Source: Norana najaformis (lineage: Eukaryota; Annelida; Clitellata; Crassiclitellata; Hormogastridae). Taken from it: 64,000 nucleotides of DNA. The notes beneath the pieces were generated by a model. That model was not told the DNA's origin. It searched no databases and saw nothing but the letters and a program-made list of their open reading frames with translations. A program made the position numbers and the translations under genes. Below are positions 1-12,341 of the stretch, in pieces (position 1 is the first letter of the stretch; every line of letters begins with the position of its first letter). The stretch is taken from positions 32,731,739 through 32,795,738 of the forward strand of contig OZ029918.1 in assembly GCA_964023275.1 (NCBI GenBank). The letters are read 5' to 3'.

Positions 1-305
1 AACCATAAACCATGGATTACAACTGCACCTGACTACAGCAGTCACTAAATCTCTGTTTCTGAGAAATACAACAATTTACTCTGCTGCCTGAGGGATATGG
101 AAGTTCTGTGCTTTCACACAGTAACTCGAGCTCATCATTCCTTCTCCCATGTTGGAACTTCCTCTTGTAACAGCCTCCTATTGCATAAACATTTGCAAAT
201 GTAGCATTTGATTCTGAACCTTAAAATGTACTTCTTTAAATCAGTTAGATAGCCTTGTGTGCACCACGTTTTAGAGCTGTTGAAAAGGTGTAACAGCGTC
301 TTGAA

Positions 306-380
306 ACATACATACATACATACATACATACATACATACATCCATGCATACATACATACATACATCCATCCACCTACATA
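306..380. repeat. CATA/CATC microsatellite
   Basis: About 15 tetranucleotide units with a few CATC variants. It lies in the TRAPPC9 intron running off the left edge. Positions 1-305 hold nothing I can identify. Confidence 0.95.
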
Positions 381-858
381 CAATCAAACCACTTTACAAA
401 CTCAGAGGCTTTCCACTAAACCTACAAAATACAGCCAGTCAGTTAGAGCACACACTGAATATACTTATACGATGTACACGCACGCATATATCACACCATC
501 AATCGAAGCAACAGTCACTCCATCTGCTCCATTTACTGCTTAACTTCACTCCCAAAACTGGCACACAATAAAGGGACCCTGGACAGTTGGTGATAGCAGT
601 CTAACAGGCATTCATCAACAGCACATGTTCGTCACACTACACATCTGTTACACGCTGTTTAGATGTTTACAGTCTCTCAGCTGAAATCTTCTAAGCCTAA
701 AACCGGACAAACAGGTGTGCAATGTCAGCAAATCTGATTCAGAGGTGGAGGTGCAAGATGGGTGTGCACAAACAACTCATCCAGAGTCACACGTGGTGTC
801 GGCTCAGCAGCTGCAAACCCACAATCGTTAAATTACGGACCCAGCACGCTGCTGAGCA

Positions 859-1117
859 GACCAATGTGTCTTACAATAGACCACTGAACAGACCAATATG
901 TCTTACAATAGACCACTGAACAGACCAATGTGTCTTACAATAGACCACTGAACAGACCAATATGTCTTACAATAGACCACTGAACAGACCAATGTGTCTT
1001 ACAATAGACCACTGAACAGACCAATGTGTCTTACAATAGACCACTGAACAGACCAATGTGTCTTACAATAGACCACTGAACAGACCAATGTGTCTTACAA
1101 TAGACCACTGAACAGAC
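859..1117. repeat. 32-bp minisatellite, 8 copies
   Basis: The core TTACAATAGACCACTGAACA recurs every 32 bp at 871, 903, 935 and so on to 1095. Variation is limited mainly to G/A in CAATRTGTC. It runs through a degenerate 120-bp zone into the related 39-bp array, so the two probably share an ancestor. Confidence 0.96.
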
Positions 1118-1239
1118 CAAATTGCCTCAAAACAGACCAATGCACAACATAACAGATCACTGTGCCACACAACAGACCAGAACAGACCAATGTGCCTCAA
1201 AACAGACCACTGAACAGGCCAATGTGCTTCACGATAGAC

Positions 1240-2120
1240 CACCCAGCACAACACAGACCAATATGCCTCACAATAAACCACCCAGCACAACACAGACAAA
1301 TATGCCTCACAATAAACCACCCAGCACAACACAGACAAATATGCCTCACAATAAACCACCCAGCACAAAACAGACCAATATGCCTCACAATAAACCACCC
1401 AGCACAAAACAGACCAATATGCCTCACAATAGACCACCCAGCACAAAACAGACCAATATGCCTCACAATAAACCACCCAGCACAAAACAGACCAATATGC
1501 CTCACAATAGACCACCCAGCACAAAACAGACCAATATGCCTCACAATAAACCACCCAGCACAACACAGACAAATATGCCTCACAATAAACCACCCAGCAC
1601 AACACAGACCAATATGCCTCACAATAAACCACCCAGCACAAAACAGACCAATATGCCTCACAATAAACCACCCAGCACAACACAGACAAATATGCCTCAC
1701 AATAAACCACCCAGCACAACACAGACCAATATGCCTCACAATAGACCACCCAGCACAAAACAGATCAATATGCCTCACAATAAACCACCCAGCGCAACAC
1801 AGACAAATATGCCTCACAATAAACCACCCAGCACAACACAGACCAATATGCCTCACAATAGACCACCCAGCACAAAACAGATCAATATGCCTCACAATAA
1901 ACCACCCAGCACAACACAGACCAATATGCCTCACAATAGACCACCCAGCACAAAACAGATCAATATGCCTCACAATAAACCACCCAGCGCAACACAGACA
2001 AATTCGCCTCACAATAGACCACCCAGCATAAAACAGACCAATATGCCTCACAATAGACCACCCAGCACAACACAGACCAATATGCCTCACAATAAACCAC
2101 CCAGCACAAAACAGACCACT
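1240..2120. repeat. 39-bp minisatellite, 22 copies in perfect register
   Basis: The block CCTCACAAT falls every 39 bp from 1266 to 2085 with no length change. Units differ at a few positions (AAAACAGACC, ACACAGACAA, AAACAGATC). Because 39 is 13 codons, the array is open in several frames on both strands, the longest plus-strand frame being 360 codons of a PHNKPPSTTQTNM-type repeat. It sits inside a TRAPPC9 intron with no codon-level constraint visible, so I treat the frames as a by-product. Confidence 0.96.
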
Positions 2121-2219
2121 GTGCTGCACGACAGACAAGAGGCCAACGTGCACATGATGACACGGCTTAAGATAATGATGATGCTGCAGACAATGAGGAA
2201 ATGAAGAACTGAGTGAGAC

Positions 2220-2313
2220 CTGATAGCTATTGAAGCATTGCCCATTCTCCGAGCAGTGTAGACTAATTCATGAATGACTCTGAGCTGCACAGCAGACCAG
2301 CCATTTGGATCAC
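2220..2313 (-). CDS. TRAPPC9: TRAPPC9 exon 8, last in window
   Basis: Encodes GDPNGWSAVQLRVIHELVYT followed by ARRMGNASIAI, matching human [26 protein letters not shown]. It joins exon 7 in phase 1 and ends in phase 2. The donor (CAG|GTCTCA) is weak, so the 3' end could be off; the reading frame stays open a little further with no homology I trust. The next exon was not found in positions 1-2200. Confidence 0.85.
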
Positions 2314-5300
2314 CTGTTACATACAACACTGGACATAACACATCTCTTCAAGCGACTAGGCACACAATTTCTAGGCAACTGTATCAGTTTACTAGTTTCC
2401 TTGGTGGCTTAGCACTGTTGACACAGTGCTGGCAAGTGCAGTAATTGTAACTGTATACCACAGCCTCGTTACAAGACAGCTCTCCTTACAAGTAAGACTC
2501 TCTCAACCAATCAACCAGCTTATCTATCATCGTCCTTACAAAGCTATCAGCCATCAAGATCTCTGCGTTCGGCTACACAAAACCATCTGTCTCTTCCTGA
2601 CATCCAAGACTATCGGTCTGAATTCTCCAGATGCGGATTCAGCAATTCTGCACCAGTCATTTAGAACAGTCTCCCTGTTCACATTACTCACAACAACATC
2701 TCGCTAGACATATTCGTTAAGAGGCTTAAGACCAGTTTGCACTGTATTTGCACCATCTTGCTTTTGTTGTCTGACATCTGTGACTCGACCATGCCTACGA
2801 TTCTTTGTTAACAAATGTCTTACTTACGTACTACTTACTTCTTACAACATGATTCATTCTAAAATGAATTCTGATACTTCATGATCGGGGACAATGACCC
2901 CAAACTTAGTTCAGTTTCAGAAAATGACCTCATAAAAACACAACCCAGTTATAAGAAGGTTCTTCATACAGCTCACAAACACAGCATCATCGTAAGTTTC
3001 TGGTGTAACTGCAAATTTATATAGTGCCTCTTCAGGAGAAACTTGTCAGAGGTGCAGTGAAGTTAAGTAACACCAAGCCTGGTTAGTATTTGGGTTTGTG
3101 ACCATCCAAGGCCACACATGAAGTACTGGAAAGCAAACATTCACCCAGATTGCTTTGGAATTCTCGCTACTTATCACTGTCTTGAATTTGAGTCAAATGT
3201 GCAACCTTTGCTATGAAAATAGTTGCTATTGTTTAAGCAATAAACAACCTTCACACACCTTGCCACCAGTGGAGCATCCTGTACTGAAACAAACTACCAG
3301 TTTCCTGAATCTAAATTAGACGTATACAGCATTTTTCTTTAAAAAATGGAACTGTAATCGTAATCACAAATTTATATTGAGCCAATTCAACAGAAGCTCC
3401 TCAAATGTGCTCCTGACATGAAATAATGGTTTTCAAGTGCTTACGTAAAACTGTGCGGCATTTTAAAACATGCAAAGCAGATGTCTTCACAAAAAACTGT
3501 ATCTACCTTGAGAAATCTCCTTAGGATCAAGTGACAGTTTGTAGCCTGGCAGAGACTTGACCAGCAGATGGTAGCACTGAGACCAAGCAGGCTTTGGGTT
3601 TGAAGGGGCAACGCAGTGCATTGCAGCCACCCGACTGTAGAAGGCGGCCTTTCGGTGCATGTTGAGGGCAGAATAAAGCATCGACAGAGTTATGAACCTC
3701 TGAATCTAAAAGCCAAACATAACAAAACTTTCACAATACACAGCTGATTCCCTCATCAAAGCCTAAACTTAGACTCTGCTTCTTAACATCTGGTTCAATC
3801 AACCCAGCTGACTCAGAGGTAATTCTTTTTGCACCATGAAAGTGCATGCATCTTTCTACATCACAGTCATCTGTTGCTCTTGCAAAAACCAAATCCACTG
3901 TGAGAAAAATTTAAAACTATCGATCTAACCATCAAATACTTCAATCACTGATTTGACAAGTATCCACATGCATGGAAGCAACTGCCAAAACAGGCCAGAT
4001 TAGCAAATTTAATACTGACATTTAACGGTAAATCATCTGTCCAGGTTTACTATTTTACTCTGGCATCTGCACAGCTATACCATGGTACCTGGCAAACAAT
4101 CATACACACACCCACCCACCTCAGATTACGTGTTATTAACTCTGCGTGCATTGTAAGTGTTTAAAATAAATTTAATTATTCAATCAGTTATTCAGTTTTC
4201 TAATCTACAAAATCGATTTGCTCTCATTCAGATGTACCTAGCTTCATTGAGATTTAATTCTCATTTTCAAAGCCTCTCTGAGCTAAATTGAAAGCAAGAC
4301 CTGCCTTTTACAATGTGAATGAGTTCAACCAATTTGACCTTACATGTGTCACCCTCCTAAACCAAACCTAGGCCCCTTCTGGGGTCTGTCCTTTGTACAC
4401 AGAAGCTTTTTATATCCTGTGCCTTATGATGTATGATGTTGCTGTTGAGAACAATATAAAAAAATTAATGAATTAAAGAATCAGTGAACGCATGCATGAA
4501 TGAATCCCATACAACTTCTTAAATTCTGCAGTTGTAATGACCACTGGAGCATCTACAAGGAGTAATTATCTAACAGACCTTTTCTTCTTCCATCAGCTCC
4601 AGGTTGATGGTAACAACATTCTGCAGGAAGTCAGCAGCTTCTAGGATTCTCTGGAGAAAAAAATACCTGGTTTTTGTATAGGTCAATTTAAACAGCATCT
4701 CTTAAAGAAAACCACTCAGGTGCATTCCTGTCTTGCATACCAACAGCATACATGTGAGTTTGATGGAGCTCTCAAAACCAGTGTCAAACCTGGTATTGTA
4801 CTGTATTTGTTGATTTATATAGAGCCTCTCCAGAACAAACGATTCAGGGGTGCTCCTGCATGAGAGCCGCAAGAAATGGTAAGGTTTGAGGCAACGAGTT
4901 GTAACAGTCCTACTTCCAACAGACCCCTGAGCTCAAATAGTAGGTGGAAGACTGTTCCAAAGAGACAGACCCACCACAGTGAAAGCCCTTTGCTGTAATA
5001 TGGAAGTACTAGCCCAGGGAACAAATAAATCACCCTGGTATGATCCTAAATGCAAGATCTGTTTGTTCCCTGGGCTAGGACTTGCTTGAAGAACAAACAT
5101 CAAGTGAGAATAGCACGAAGATTAACAGAAGATAAAAATTCAGCTAAGAGGGGATAAACTAGTGAAATCTAGCAACATAACACACCAAGACAGAACTTCT
5201 TCAAGGTCCTTACAAGGTGCTGTATTGAGTGTTTTGAAACATACATGCAGATCCAGACTCACACAGTCTTTCACTTTTCTAATCTTTACTCACCTGATGT

Positions 5301-8300
5301 GATATGAGGATTCTACATGCCTTTAGACTGGCTTCCATCTCCACAATACCAGCATCAGGAAACTGCAAGACAATAAAGACAGAAAATGTTTCAGAACACA
5401 AGCCAGAAATGCTCCACAGCCTTCTTATAACCTGTTTCTCTTTAACACGAATTCCAAAACAACATACTCAGGGATGTGGATTCCAAAATTAGTTCAGTCA
5501 TAGAAACAGTGGTCTATCAGTAACTCGTCTGGTCAGTGATCATGTGGTTGCACGTTCAACTCCGTGCAACAAACCTGGGCAAGCTGTTTGTGCACACATG
5601 CCTCTGTCACCAAGCAGTGGAATTTGGTACCGGCGTAAGCTGGGAAGTAAATGGCAAGTCCTTCGATGCACTAGCACCGTGTTCAAGACTTTGGGATTCG
5701 TCCATTGCCAGCTCTAGGGCCTAAGAGAAGGAAATTAGCGCCTCCCCTACATTCCTCATGGGACATGGAAGCTTTACTTACTTACTTAGAAATGACCTCA
5801 TCTTAACACAAACTCATCCTAAGATGGCTCTTGACAAGGCTTCAAAAGACAGTGCCACAGTATAAGGAGGGTCTGGTGTAGGTTCACCTTGCTGTAGTTA
5901 ATGACAGCCTCTTTGTAGTTATCCAGGACATCGTCAGGCAGAGCGGCTGACACTGACGAGCTGTTGTTATCAGCAAGATCAAGGCCGTTTCGTACGCTTG
6001 GAGTCATAACTGCCAAAATAGAACACACCCACACACTTCAAAGAAACCCATACGTGTTTTGTGTGACATAAAAAGCAAACTTAACTGCAACGGTTAATAA
6101 TGATAACTCATGATTAGGTTTATCTTAACTCATTCTGTCAGTGTGTAATAAAAAGTCTTTAAATAAACTGCAGCATCCAGCTGTGTTCCAGCAACCTCAA
6201 TGACCTGTACTTGTAAACAGAGAACACAACTGTCAAAAAACTATCCATACAGACTTCTCAACATACATAGAAAAACGATCAAGATGCACAGTGATCAAAG
6301 GATGATATTTCAGCGCTGCCATGATCTGCGAAAGAATCCTTACGACTAAAGTTTGTAAATATAGGCTAGGTTTTTTGGGATACAGTTTACACAACTTACA
6401 AAAGCAAACTGTCTAATTAAAAGGGTTTTAATTAATGATCTTTTGCCATAGCCAATTTCACTTAAGAAAAGCCATGAATGGAGTCAAAGGTGGCCTGAAA
6501 TCACATCATGTTACAATATCCATAAACACCATGTGGAGACAAAAAAGAGTCAACTACACAGGTTTGTGGCCAGCATCACACGAGAGTGTTGCTTACTTCT
6601 TAGACTTGGTCGTAATTTGGCTTCCTTTAGCCGAGAAAGACCAGGTTTAAGAGAAAACGAGGGATTTCTAGCCATGCTCTGCGAAGTGATTGATCGTCCT
6701 TTAAGGTCCAGATACAAGGCTATGGCTAAGCCTTCATATGCACCTGTTAACAAACAAATGAAATAAATAAGCTACTTAGGATTCTTTGTCAGCCCAAAAT
6801 CAGTAGAAAAGTAATCAGGCAAGCTGTCCAGTAACTTATTATAAAAGTCAACAGCATTCCCACCCTGTCAACTGTACTCTCATCCCTAATACACTCCATT
6901 TATGTACTAAAAGCTCCTGTGAGTTATGGAGTCCAACAATGATCCTGACCCTTATCTTAGAGAGTTCACTTGAGACATCCAGTTATGTCCCTTCAGTTTC
7001 CCTTCAACTGCAATTTAGTAATCCATCTCCACAGGGACCGCTTTCTTCACCTGGAGCCAATGGCCTTCAAAGTTATGCACAGTTGGACAATGTGATCTAT
7101 GTCGATTTTATGTGACGGGGTCTGGGATTTACACTTGGGTCACAGAGGTAAAAAGCTGACGTGTTAGCCACTCATCCACTCAACAAGAGCACTGAACATC
7201 GAGGCAAGCATTTAACAAATCAGCCACAACCTCACACAGACAGACAGACTAAAGTAAGAGAGACATTTGTGTCACTGGTGCTAATTGGGTGGTCATTCAT
7301 TCAGGCTAATGACCTGCCATCCACAGAACATCGTTGGCTGCCCTCAACATTTCGAGTGACGTGCGATAGTGAAGAACAGCTTCTCCGCAAACACCAGACA
7401 AGAGGCAGAGGTCCGCCAGGTGCTTCTTCAGTCGTCCCTGGCAACGCTTCCTGTACAACCTAACAACAGAAGACAACCAGTACAACACACAAACACTTCA
7501 CCCATCATCCTTTATTTAATAGTTGTTTTGTACTGGAACATCTGTAAAGCAGTTCCTAAGAACCTCCCTAAGGTATAATGGAACAGCTGGTAACACAAAT
7601 TTGTTACGGTTGCACCTGAAACTAATTATACCGCTATCTTTGGCAGCCATATCAAGAACTGCCATAAAACAGTCGTGTTATTACAAGTTTATTTTCAATC
7701 CAACCAATAATGCTTTACACGATTCTTAAACTGGTGCATACATAACTACATTTGTCAAAACACACCTGCCATCACTGTCACCACTGCTGGAATCTTTCCT
7801 TTCAAACGGTGCAGTGATCAACATAGGATGATCAAGACGCTCGTTTGATCGATCAAGTCGTTTGCTTTCAAGAACCCACAACAAAGAACTCAGAAATTCC
7901 TGCAAATGTTCCTCGAGGTTTGGACAGTCGTCTTCGCTGTAGAAATGCAACACGTGACTTCCTGTCAACTCGCGATTCCTCCTCTCTTGACTGTTCGTCT
8001 GTGCTTCAGAGTTTAACTGCTGACCTTCAGGACTGTCTTGATCATCATCTTGATCCTCTGCAACGTCGTTGTCGATCCCAGACGATCCATTCACGTTCAA
8101 AGGATCCTTAAAGTCTTTTGAGCCAACCTTAAAGCTGATGCTTTCCTCTTGGCAAATGTTGTCATTACTGTCTGGGTAGTTGTTTAAAGCTTCTTCTTCG
8201 CATTCTTGATTCTCTGGACCGAAGCAAGACCCAAATAAAATTAGTCGAGAATCGAGGAGAGTTCCCTCGTATTGCTCCTTCAGATCTTCATGCAGATGAC

Positions 8301-8599
8301 ATAGCTCAGTGGCATCATTTTCATTCTCGCATTTTCCGATACTTACAAGACCAAGAACTTTGCGATGCGCTTGGAAAGTGCCCCATGCATTGTTCTCAAT
8401 AGTGTAGTAGCGCTTGTAACGGAGAGATATGACCCTGGGTGGATTGGCAACCTTTAATGTGCGTAAACGAGTGATTCTGTCAAACATCTTGCTGAAGCTC
8501 TTTGGTGTAAGGCAGGAACCAACTTGTTTTATCAGAATCAGTAGACTGGCATGATCCTCTGCCAACTGGCTATATTCAGCAAAACTCATTTTCAAATGT
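2220..8599 (-). CDS. TRAPPC9: TRAPPC9 (NIBP/Trs120), N-terminal half, 8 coding exons, continues past left edge
   Basis: Trafficking protein particle complex subunit 9, a TRAPPII subunit acting at the Golgi and endosomes in Rab activation. Coding exons, 5' to 3' on the minus strand: 8589-7766, 7459-7314, 6743-6597, 6009-5888, 5362-5294, 4650-4579, 3705-3507, 2313-2220. All junctions have GT/AG and phases agree throughout (1,673 nt, about 557 codons). Start chosen at MSFAEYSQLAEDH, matching human MSVPDYMQCAEDH. Other matching blocks are ENNAWGTFQAHRKV, LESKRLDRS, KRCQGRLKKHLADLCL, DNYKEAVINYSK, KAAFYSRVAAMHCVAPS, LPGYKLSLDPKEIS and GWSAVQLRVIHELVYTARR. An AG acceptor at 8600-8601 lies ten bases upstream of the ATG, so the 5'UTR probably continues in an unidentified upstream exon. 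The first exon carries an acidic insertion of about 75 residues relative to human. The C-terminal half (about 600 residues in human) must lie left of the window. Confidence 0.94.
2314..3506. other. TRAPPC9 intron, mostly unidentified
   Basis: No conserved coding sequence was seen. Around 3000-3080 and 3355-3420 there are short antisense pieces resembling LINE 3' ends (a GCxCTATATAAAT-like end next to a TAATCGTAATC stretch). The rest is unassigned. Confidence 0.5.
4790..5060 (-). mobile_element. LINE 3'-end fragment (CR1/L2-like)
   Basis: On the minus strand a degraded frame reads RAFTVVGLSLWNSLPP, the usual C-terminal ORF2 signature of CR1/L2-like LINEs (AFSVxGPxxWNSLP). It is followed by GAGGCTCTATATAAATC, a typical 3' end. 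It lies in TRAPPC9 intron 5-6 and is 5' truncated. Confidence 0.75.
5520..5790 (+). mobile_element. tRNA-derived SINE, family F, CTTA tail
   Basis: One of three copies in the window (also 47190-47505 and 49080-49375). The head carries a box-B-like GTTCAACTCCGTG. The body shares CTGGGCAAG, GTGCCTCTGTCACCAAGCAG and GGGATTCGTCC. The 3' end is a CTTA repeat. It lies in the TRAPPC9 intron between exons 4 and 5. Confidence 0.85.
7766..8599 (-). CDS. TRAPPC9: TRAPPC9 first coding exon
   Basis: This exon encodes about 274 residues from MSFAEY to GDSDGR and ends in phase 2 at CAG|GTGTGT. It covers the conserved N-terminal region of Trs120/TRAPPC9. Residues around 150-215 form a low-complexity acidic stretch (DNDVAEDQDDDQDSPE) absent from the human protein, after which homology resumes at LEEHLQEFLSSLLWVLESK. 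An in-frame ATG at 8670 lies before the predicted 3' splice site and is not needed. Confidence 0.9.
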
Positions 8600-9334
8600 C
8601 TAAAGGAAACCACATCAGTTAAGCCAGTGACAGTGATTACAATTTCTGTTAATCCAGTTACTATGAACAATAATTATATCATTCGTACCATCATCACTGC
8701 ATACTTAAACTTTAACAGCATCTCAGTGTAAGAAAAGTTTATCCAAAATTCTCTGCGTCTGCATTCCTTGCTGCACTGAAACGCCAGAATGCTGTCAAAT
8801 GATCAAATTTCGTCAGCTGTTTTGAAGTTAATAACAAAGCAAAGTTTGTGGTCGGTTTTCAACCTATCTGGAGGGATTATACCGTCAACAGTGACTGCGT
8901 TCCTTTAAACAGCAAAAGTAGTTTGACATGGGGGTGGATCGCGGGGATTAGTAGATTTCGCATGCTCACAGAATCAAAAACGCCACAACGTCAGTTCTTT
9001 GGAAGACTCTACGTCTTTCAGGTTCCCACAAACTCCATTTTCTATGAGTATCTTTGTAACATAAATGCCGTTTAAACTGGAATTTACAAACATCAATCAC
9101 AAACGTCGACCATATTGGGCCCTTCGATCGACCGTGTTTACAGTTGACGTTGCACTCAGCTGCCATCTAGAGCCTTCCACTTAAACTAATTAAGTAAGTA
9201 GGTCAGACAGTAGATCTCATCTAATTTAATCCAATCTAATCTAATCTAATCAGTAGCGTATTTATGGACATGCAGGGACCGCAACTGCAGGACTCAGGCC
9301 CGAATCTGAAAAGAGGAGCCTGCTTGACAAAGTA

Positions 9335-9770
9335 CGATGTAATCGTATCCGTAATCGTAAACTCAAGATTTCTACAGCGCCCAAAGAAAGTTAAGTTGCG
9401 GGAACCAGCTTATTCACAGTCAAAACAAAATCGATAGGCAAGTAGGATCAGATTCGGTTCCAGGTCAAGGGCCAAGATTAGGCAGACGGACAGCCATACG
9501 GCTACTGTGGATGATGTTTGGAATTGGAGAGGTAAGATAGATAAGAGCAAGAGGGACAAAAGGATAGGACTTGTCGAAGACGAGTGTTTTCGGTTTGGAG
9601 TAAAAAACATGCGCAAAGATTGCAAAGGCGATGTGTTAGTGAGTTTGCAGGATGGGCCAGATAACTGTCATAATTCTTGCTGGAGTTTATTCCAGAGGGG
9701 TGGAGCAGCGCTACGACTATTGAGCGATTTCCAACTTTTAAGGATGAGATGAGGAAAGAAATAACAGAAC
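9335..9770 (-). mobile_element. LINE family A 3' end, truncated
   Basis: Antisense copy of the element seen at 10568-12341. It has a degenerate CGTAAT tail, then GAAATCTTGAG, then the 3' UTR with CCTATCGATTTTG. The C-terminal ORF2 frame is recognisable on the minus strand (NRSIVVALLHPSGI, compare [14 protein letters not shown] in the longer copy). It is 5' truncated. Confidence 0.85.
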
Positions 9771-10154
9771 GAGTCAGCAATTGAAGAAAATGGAAAAGAA
9801 TTTGGAAGTGGGCTGGCGAAGTCCCGATGGAGGAGTTGGTTTACGGTCTGGACTTCAGGATCGAGGGATCCGAAAGTTGAAGTTACGCCAACGAATCTAA
9901 ACTAATCTTAGAACTTATTGTATATCTATAGCACCATTTTAATGATGCACTAGACGTCAAATTGATGGTTGTAGCCTACCGGAAAAAAATTAAGCCTACT
10001 CTTCTGAATTTCGTCAAATCTGTTGTCTGTGTGACTTTTTCTGACGATCTGTAGCTGTTCAATGCGCAACAGATCGTTGATGCCTGTTCCCGGCATATTC
10101 AAGATGCCTATCGCTTAATGTCTACTGTCAGTGCAAGCTTCAGCACGATTTGTA

Positions 10155-10567
10155 ACGCATATATATACAATACAACTTATATTTATAACGCGCCTTAATA
10201 AAACAATGTTTTACTCAAAGAGCGTGTTACAACATAATAATTAGTTATAGTACTGAAAGAATAAATGAGTCTTAAGTTTTAATTTAAATTGAAGAGCATC
10301 TTCGAATAGATTCAGGCAAAGAGTTCCACTCAGCTGGACCAGCGACTTCAAACATTCTTTTACCAAACTGTAGGTTTACTCTTCTGACTTCAAAGTCCCC
10401 TTTTGAAGCCGAACGCAATCTTCTTCTGGACTCAGTGGAAGTACAAGGTTTAACAAGAGAGGACAGGTAGGATGGGGCAGAGCCTGACATAATTTTAAAC
10501 TTACGTAGACAGATTTTGAAAGATATGCGGGCCTGAATGGGTAACCAGTGAAGTTGTTGTAAAGAAT
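10155..10567 (-). mobile_element. Outer LINE (CR1/L2-like), 3' part, split by an insertion
   Basis: The minus strand encodes THSLQQLHWLPIQARISFKI and later RMFEVAGPAEWNSLPESIRR, the C-terminal part of a CR1/L2-like ORF2. It is followed by AAGGCGCGTTATAAATATAA, a typical 3' terminus. The 5' part of the same copy resumes at 12342-12660, on the far side of the inserted LINE. Confidence 0.85.
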
Positions 10568-12341
10568 GAGTAATGAGTACCCACCTCCTTACTGAAAGAT
10601 TGTGCAGCTGTCCTTGTCCCAATCATTACCAAAATAGTTAATCTCTCCTTATCTACGGGTAATTTCCCCCTCCTATTCAAACACTCTCTTGTTACCCCTC
10701 TTCTCAAGAAATCATCTCTCGACAAGGAAATTCTTTCAAACTACCGGCCTGTTTCTATCCTGACTTTCATCTCCAAATTAACTGAACGGATTGTCCTCTC
10801 TCGAATCAATAACTATTTAGCTTCTAACTGACTCATTAACCCACACCAGTCTGGTTTTACTAAACGCCACTCAACCGAAACTCTGCTGCATGACATCTCT
10901 CTACAATAAGCTTGCTTCTGCCATTTCTCGTCAACAGGTTTCTTGCCTCTGTCTCCTCGATATCTCTGCAGCCTTCGACACCATAGATCACAATATCTTA
11001 CTCCACCGACTTTCAACCTGGTTTGGTTTTGCTGACACTGCTCTCCTATGGATACAGTCTTATCTCTCCTCCCGCTCTTTCTCTGTTAAAACTTCGGAAG
11101 CCTCTTCTAAGTCATGCCCTCTCACTTGCGGAGTTCCACAAGGCTCCGTTCTTGGACCTCTTCTGTTTATCCTCTACACTACCCCACTCAGTTCACTCAT
11201 TAAAGCATCCTCCGTTGACCATCACCTCTACGCTGTTGACACCCAACTATTCATCTCTTTCTCTCCAACTTGTTTCAATGAATCTACAGATCATCTTCTT
11301 TGTGTGGTTAAACAAATCTCCTCTTGGATGACATCTAATCTCTCATGCCTGAACCCATCTAAAACTGAATTCATACCCATTGGCCTACGTGACCAGCTCA
11401 AGAAAATTCCTGACCCCTCTATCTCCCTCAGCCTGGACTCTGCCTCCACCCACACCTTTAATACTAACTCCTCTGTCCGTAATTTAGATGTTATTTTCGA
11501 CCAGAACCTTACTTTTTCTGATCATATCACCCATCTTTCCCGCTCTTGCTTTATGCATATCCGCGATCTTCGCAGAATCCGTCCTATGCTTGACTTCAAA
11601 ACCGCATCTATCATTGCCACATCCATAGTCCATGCAAAACTTGACTACTGCAATTCACTTTTCCTCAATATTGACACAACCCAGATAAATCGCCTACAAG
11701 CTATCCAAAATGCTCTCGCACGTGCTGTCACCAAAACTCCCAAACACCATCACATCACCCCTGTTCTCAAATCACTGCACTGGCTTAACATACCAGAACG
11801 AATAGAGTACAAAGTCTTATCCCTCACCTACAACACACTTCAATCCTCCCAACCCTCCTATCTTCATCAATTATTTACTATCCAACCACTCCGTTCAACC
11901 CGCTTCTCATCTGTCCTAACACTTCTTCGCCATCCCGTCACCTCATCCTTAAAATTTTGAAATCGCTCCATAGCCATAGCTGCCCCATCCCTTTGGAATA
12001 AACTCCCGCAAGAATTGCGACAGTTGTCTGGTCAATCATACGAACTCACCAACACTTCACCTCTTTCAGTTTCTGCGCAGGTCTTTCACTCAAGACTGAA
12101 AAGACTTCTTTTCCAGAAATCTTATCCTGATTCTTCCTCTTCCTCTTATCTCTCTTCTCGCTTCAATTTAAAACAGCATCCACCGTAGCCGTCCGACTGT
12201 CTGAGTGCCTGACTCCTGGATCTTGACCCTTTTGCCTATCGATTTTGTTTTGACTGAGCGCCTGTGAATAAGCTGGTTCCCGCGACTTAGCTTTCGTTGA
12301 GCGCTGTAGAAATCTCGAGATTACGATTACGATTACGATGT
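10568..12341 (+). mobile_element. LINE family A (CR1/L2-like), 5' truncated, inserted in another LINE
   Basis: Non-LTR retrotransposon with a long reverse transcriptase region. Recognisable blocks are NYRPVSILTFISKLTERIV, HQSGFTKRHSTET, LLDISAAFDTIDHNILLHRL, GVPQGSVLGPLLFILYT and WMTSNLSCLNPSKTEF. The catalytic motif reads YAVDTQLF where active elements have YADDTQ. A stop interrupts the frame near 10829, between RINNYLASN and INPHQSG, and a further frame break lies near 10905. An open frame runs 10890-11960. The 3' UTR ends in GAAATCTCGAG plus an ATTACG repeat. The copy is an inactive relic and is the reference for family A fragments elsewhere. Confidence 0.92.

Noticed and set aside
1240-2120. 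Regular 39-bp repeats as a CRISPR array
   Set aside because: Units are contiguous with no unique spacers, and the host is an animal.
1122-2204. 360-codon plus-strand open frame of 13-residue repeats as a gene
   Set aside because: The unit is a multiple of three, so several frames on both strands stay open by default. It lies in a TRAPPC9 intron, and nothing outside the array looks coding. Kept as a finding, not as a CDS.
8590-8670. Earlier in-frame ATG for TRAPPC9
   Set aside because: A TTTCCTTTAG acceptor lies between it and MSFAEY, and the human protein starts at the equivalent of MSFAEY.
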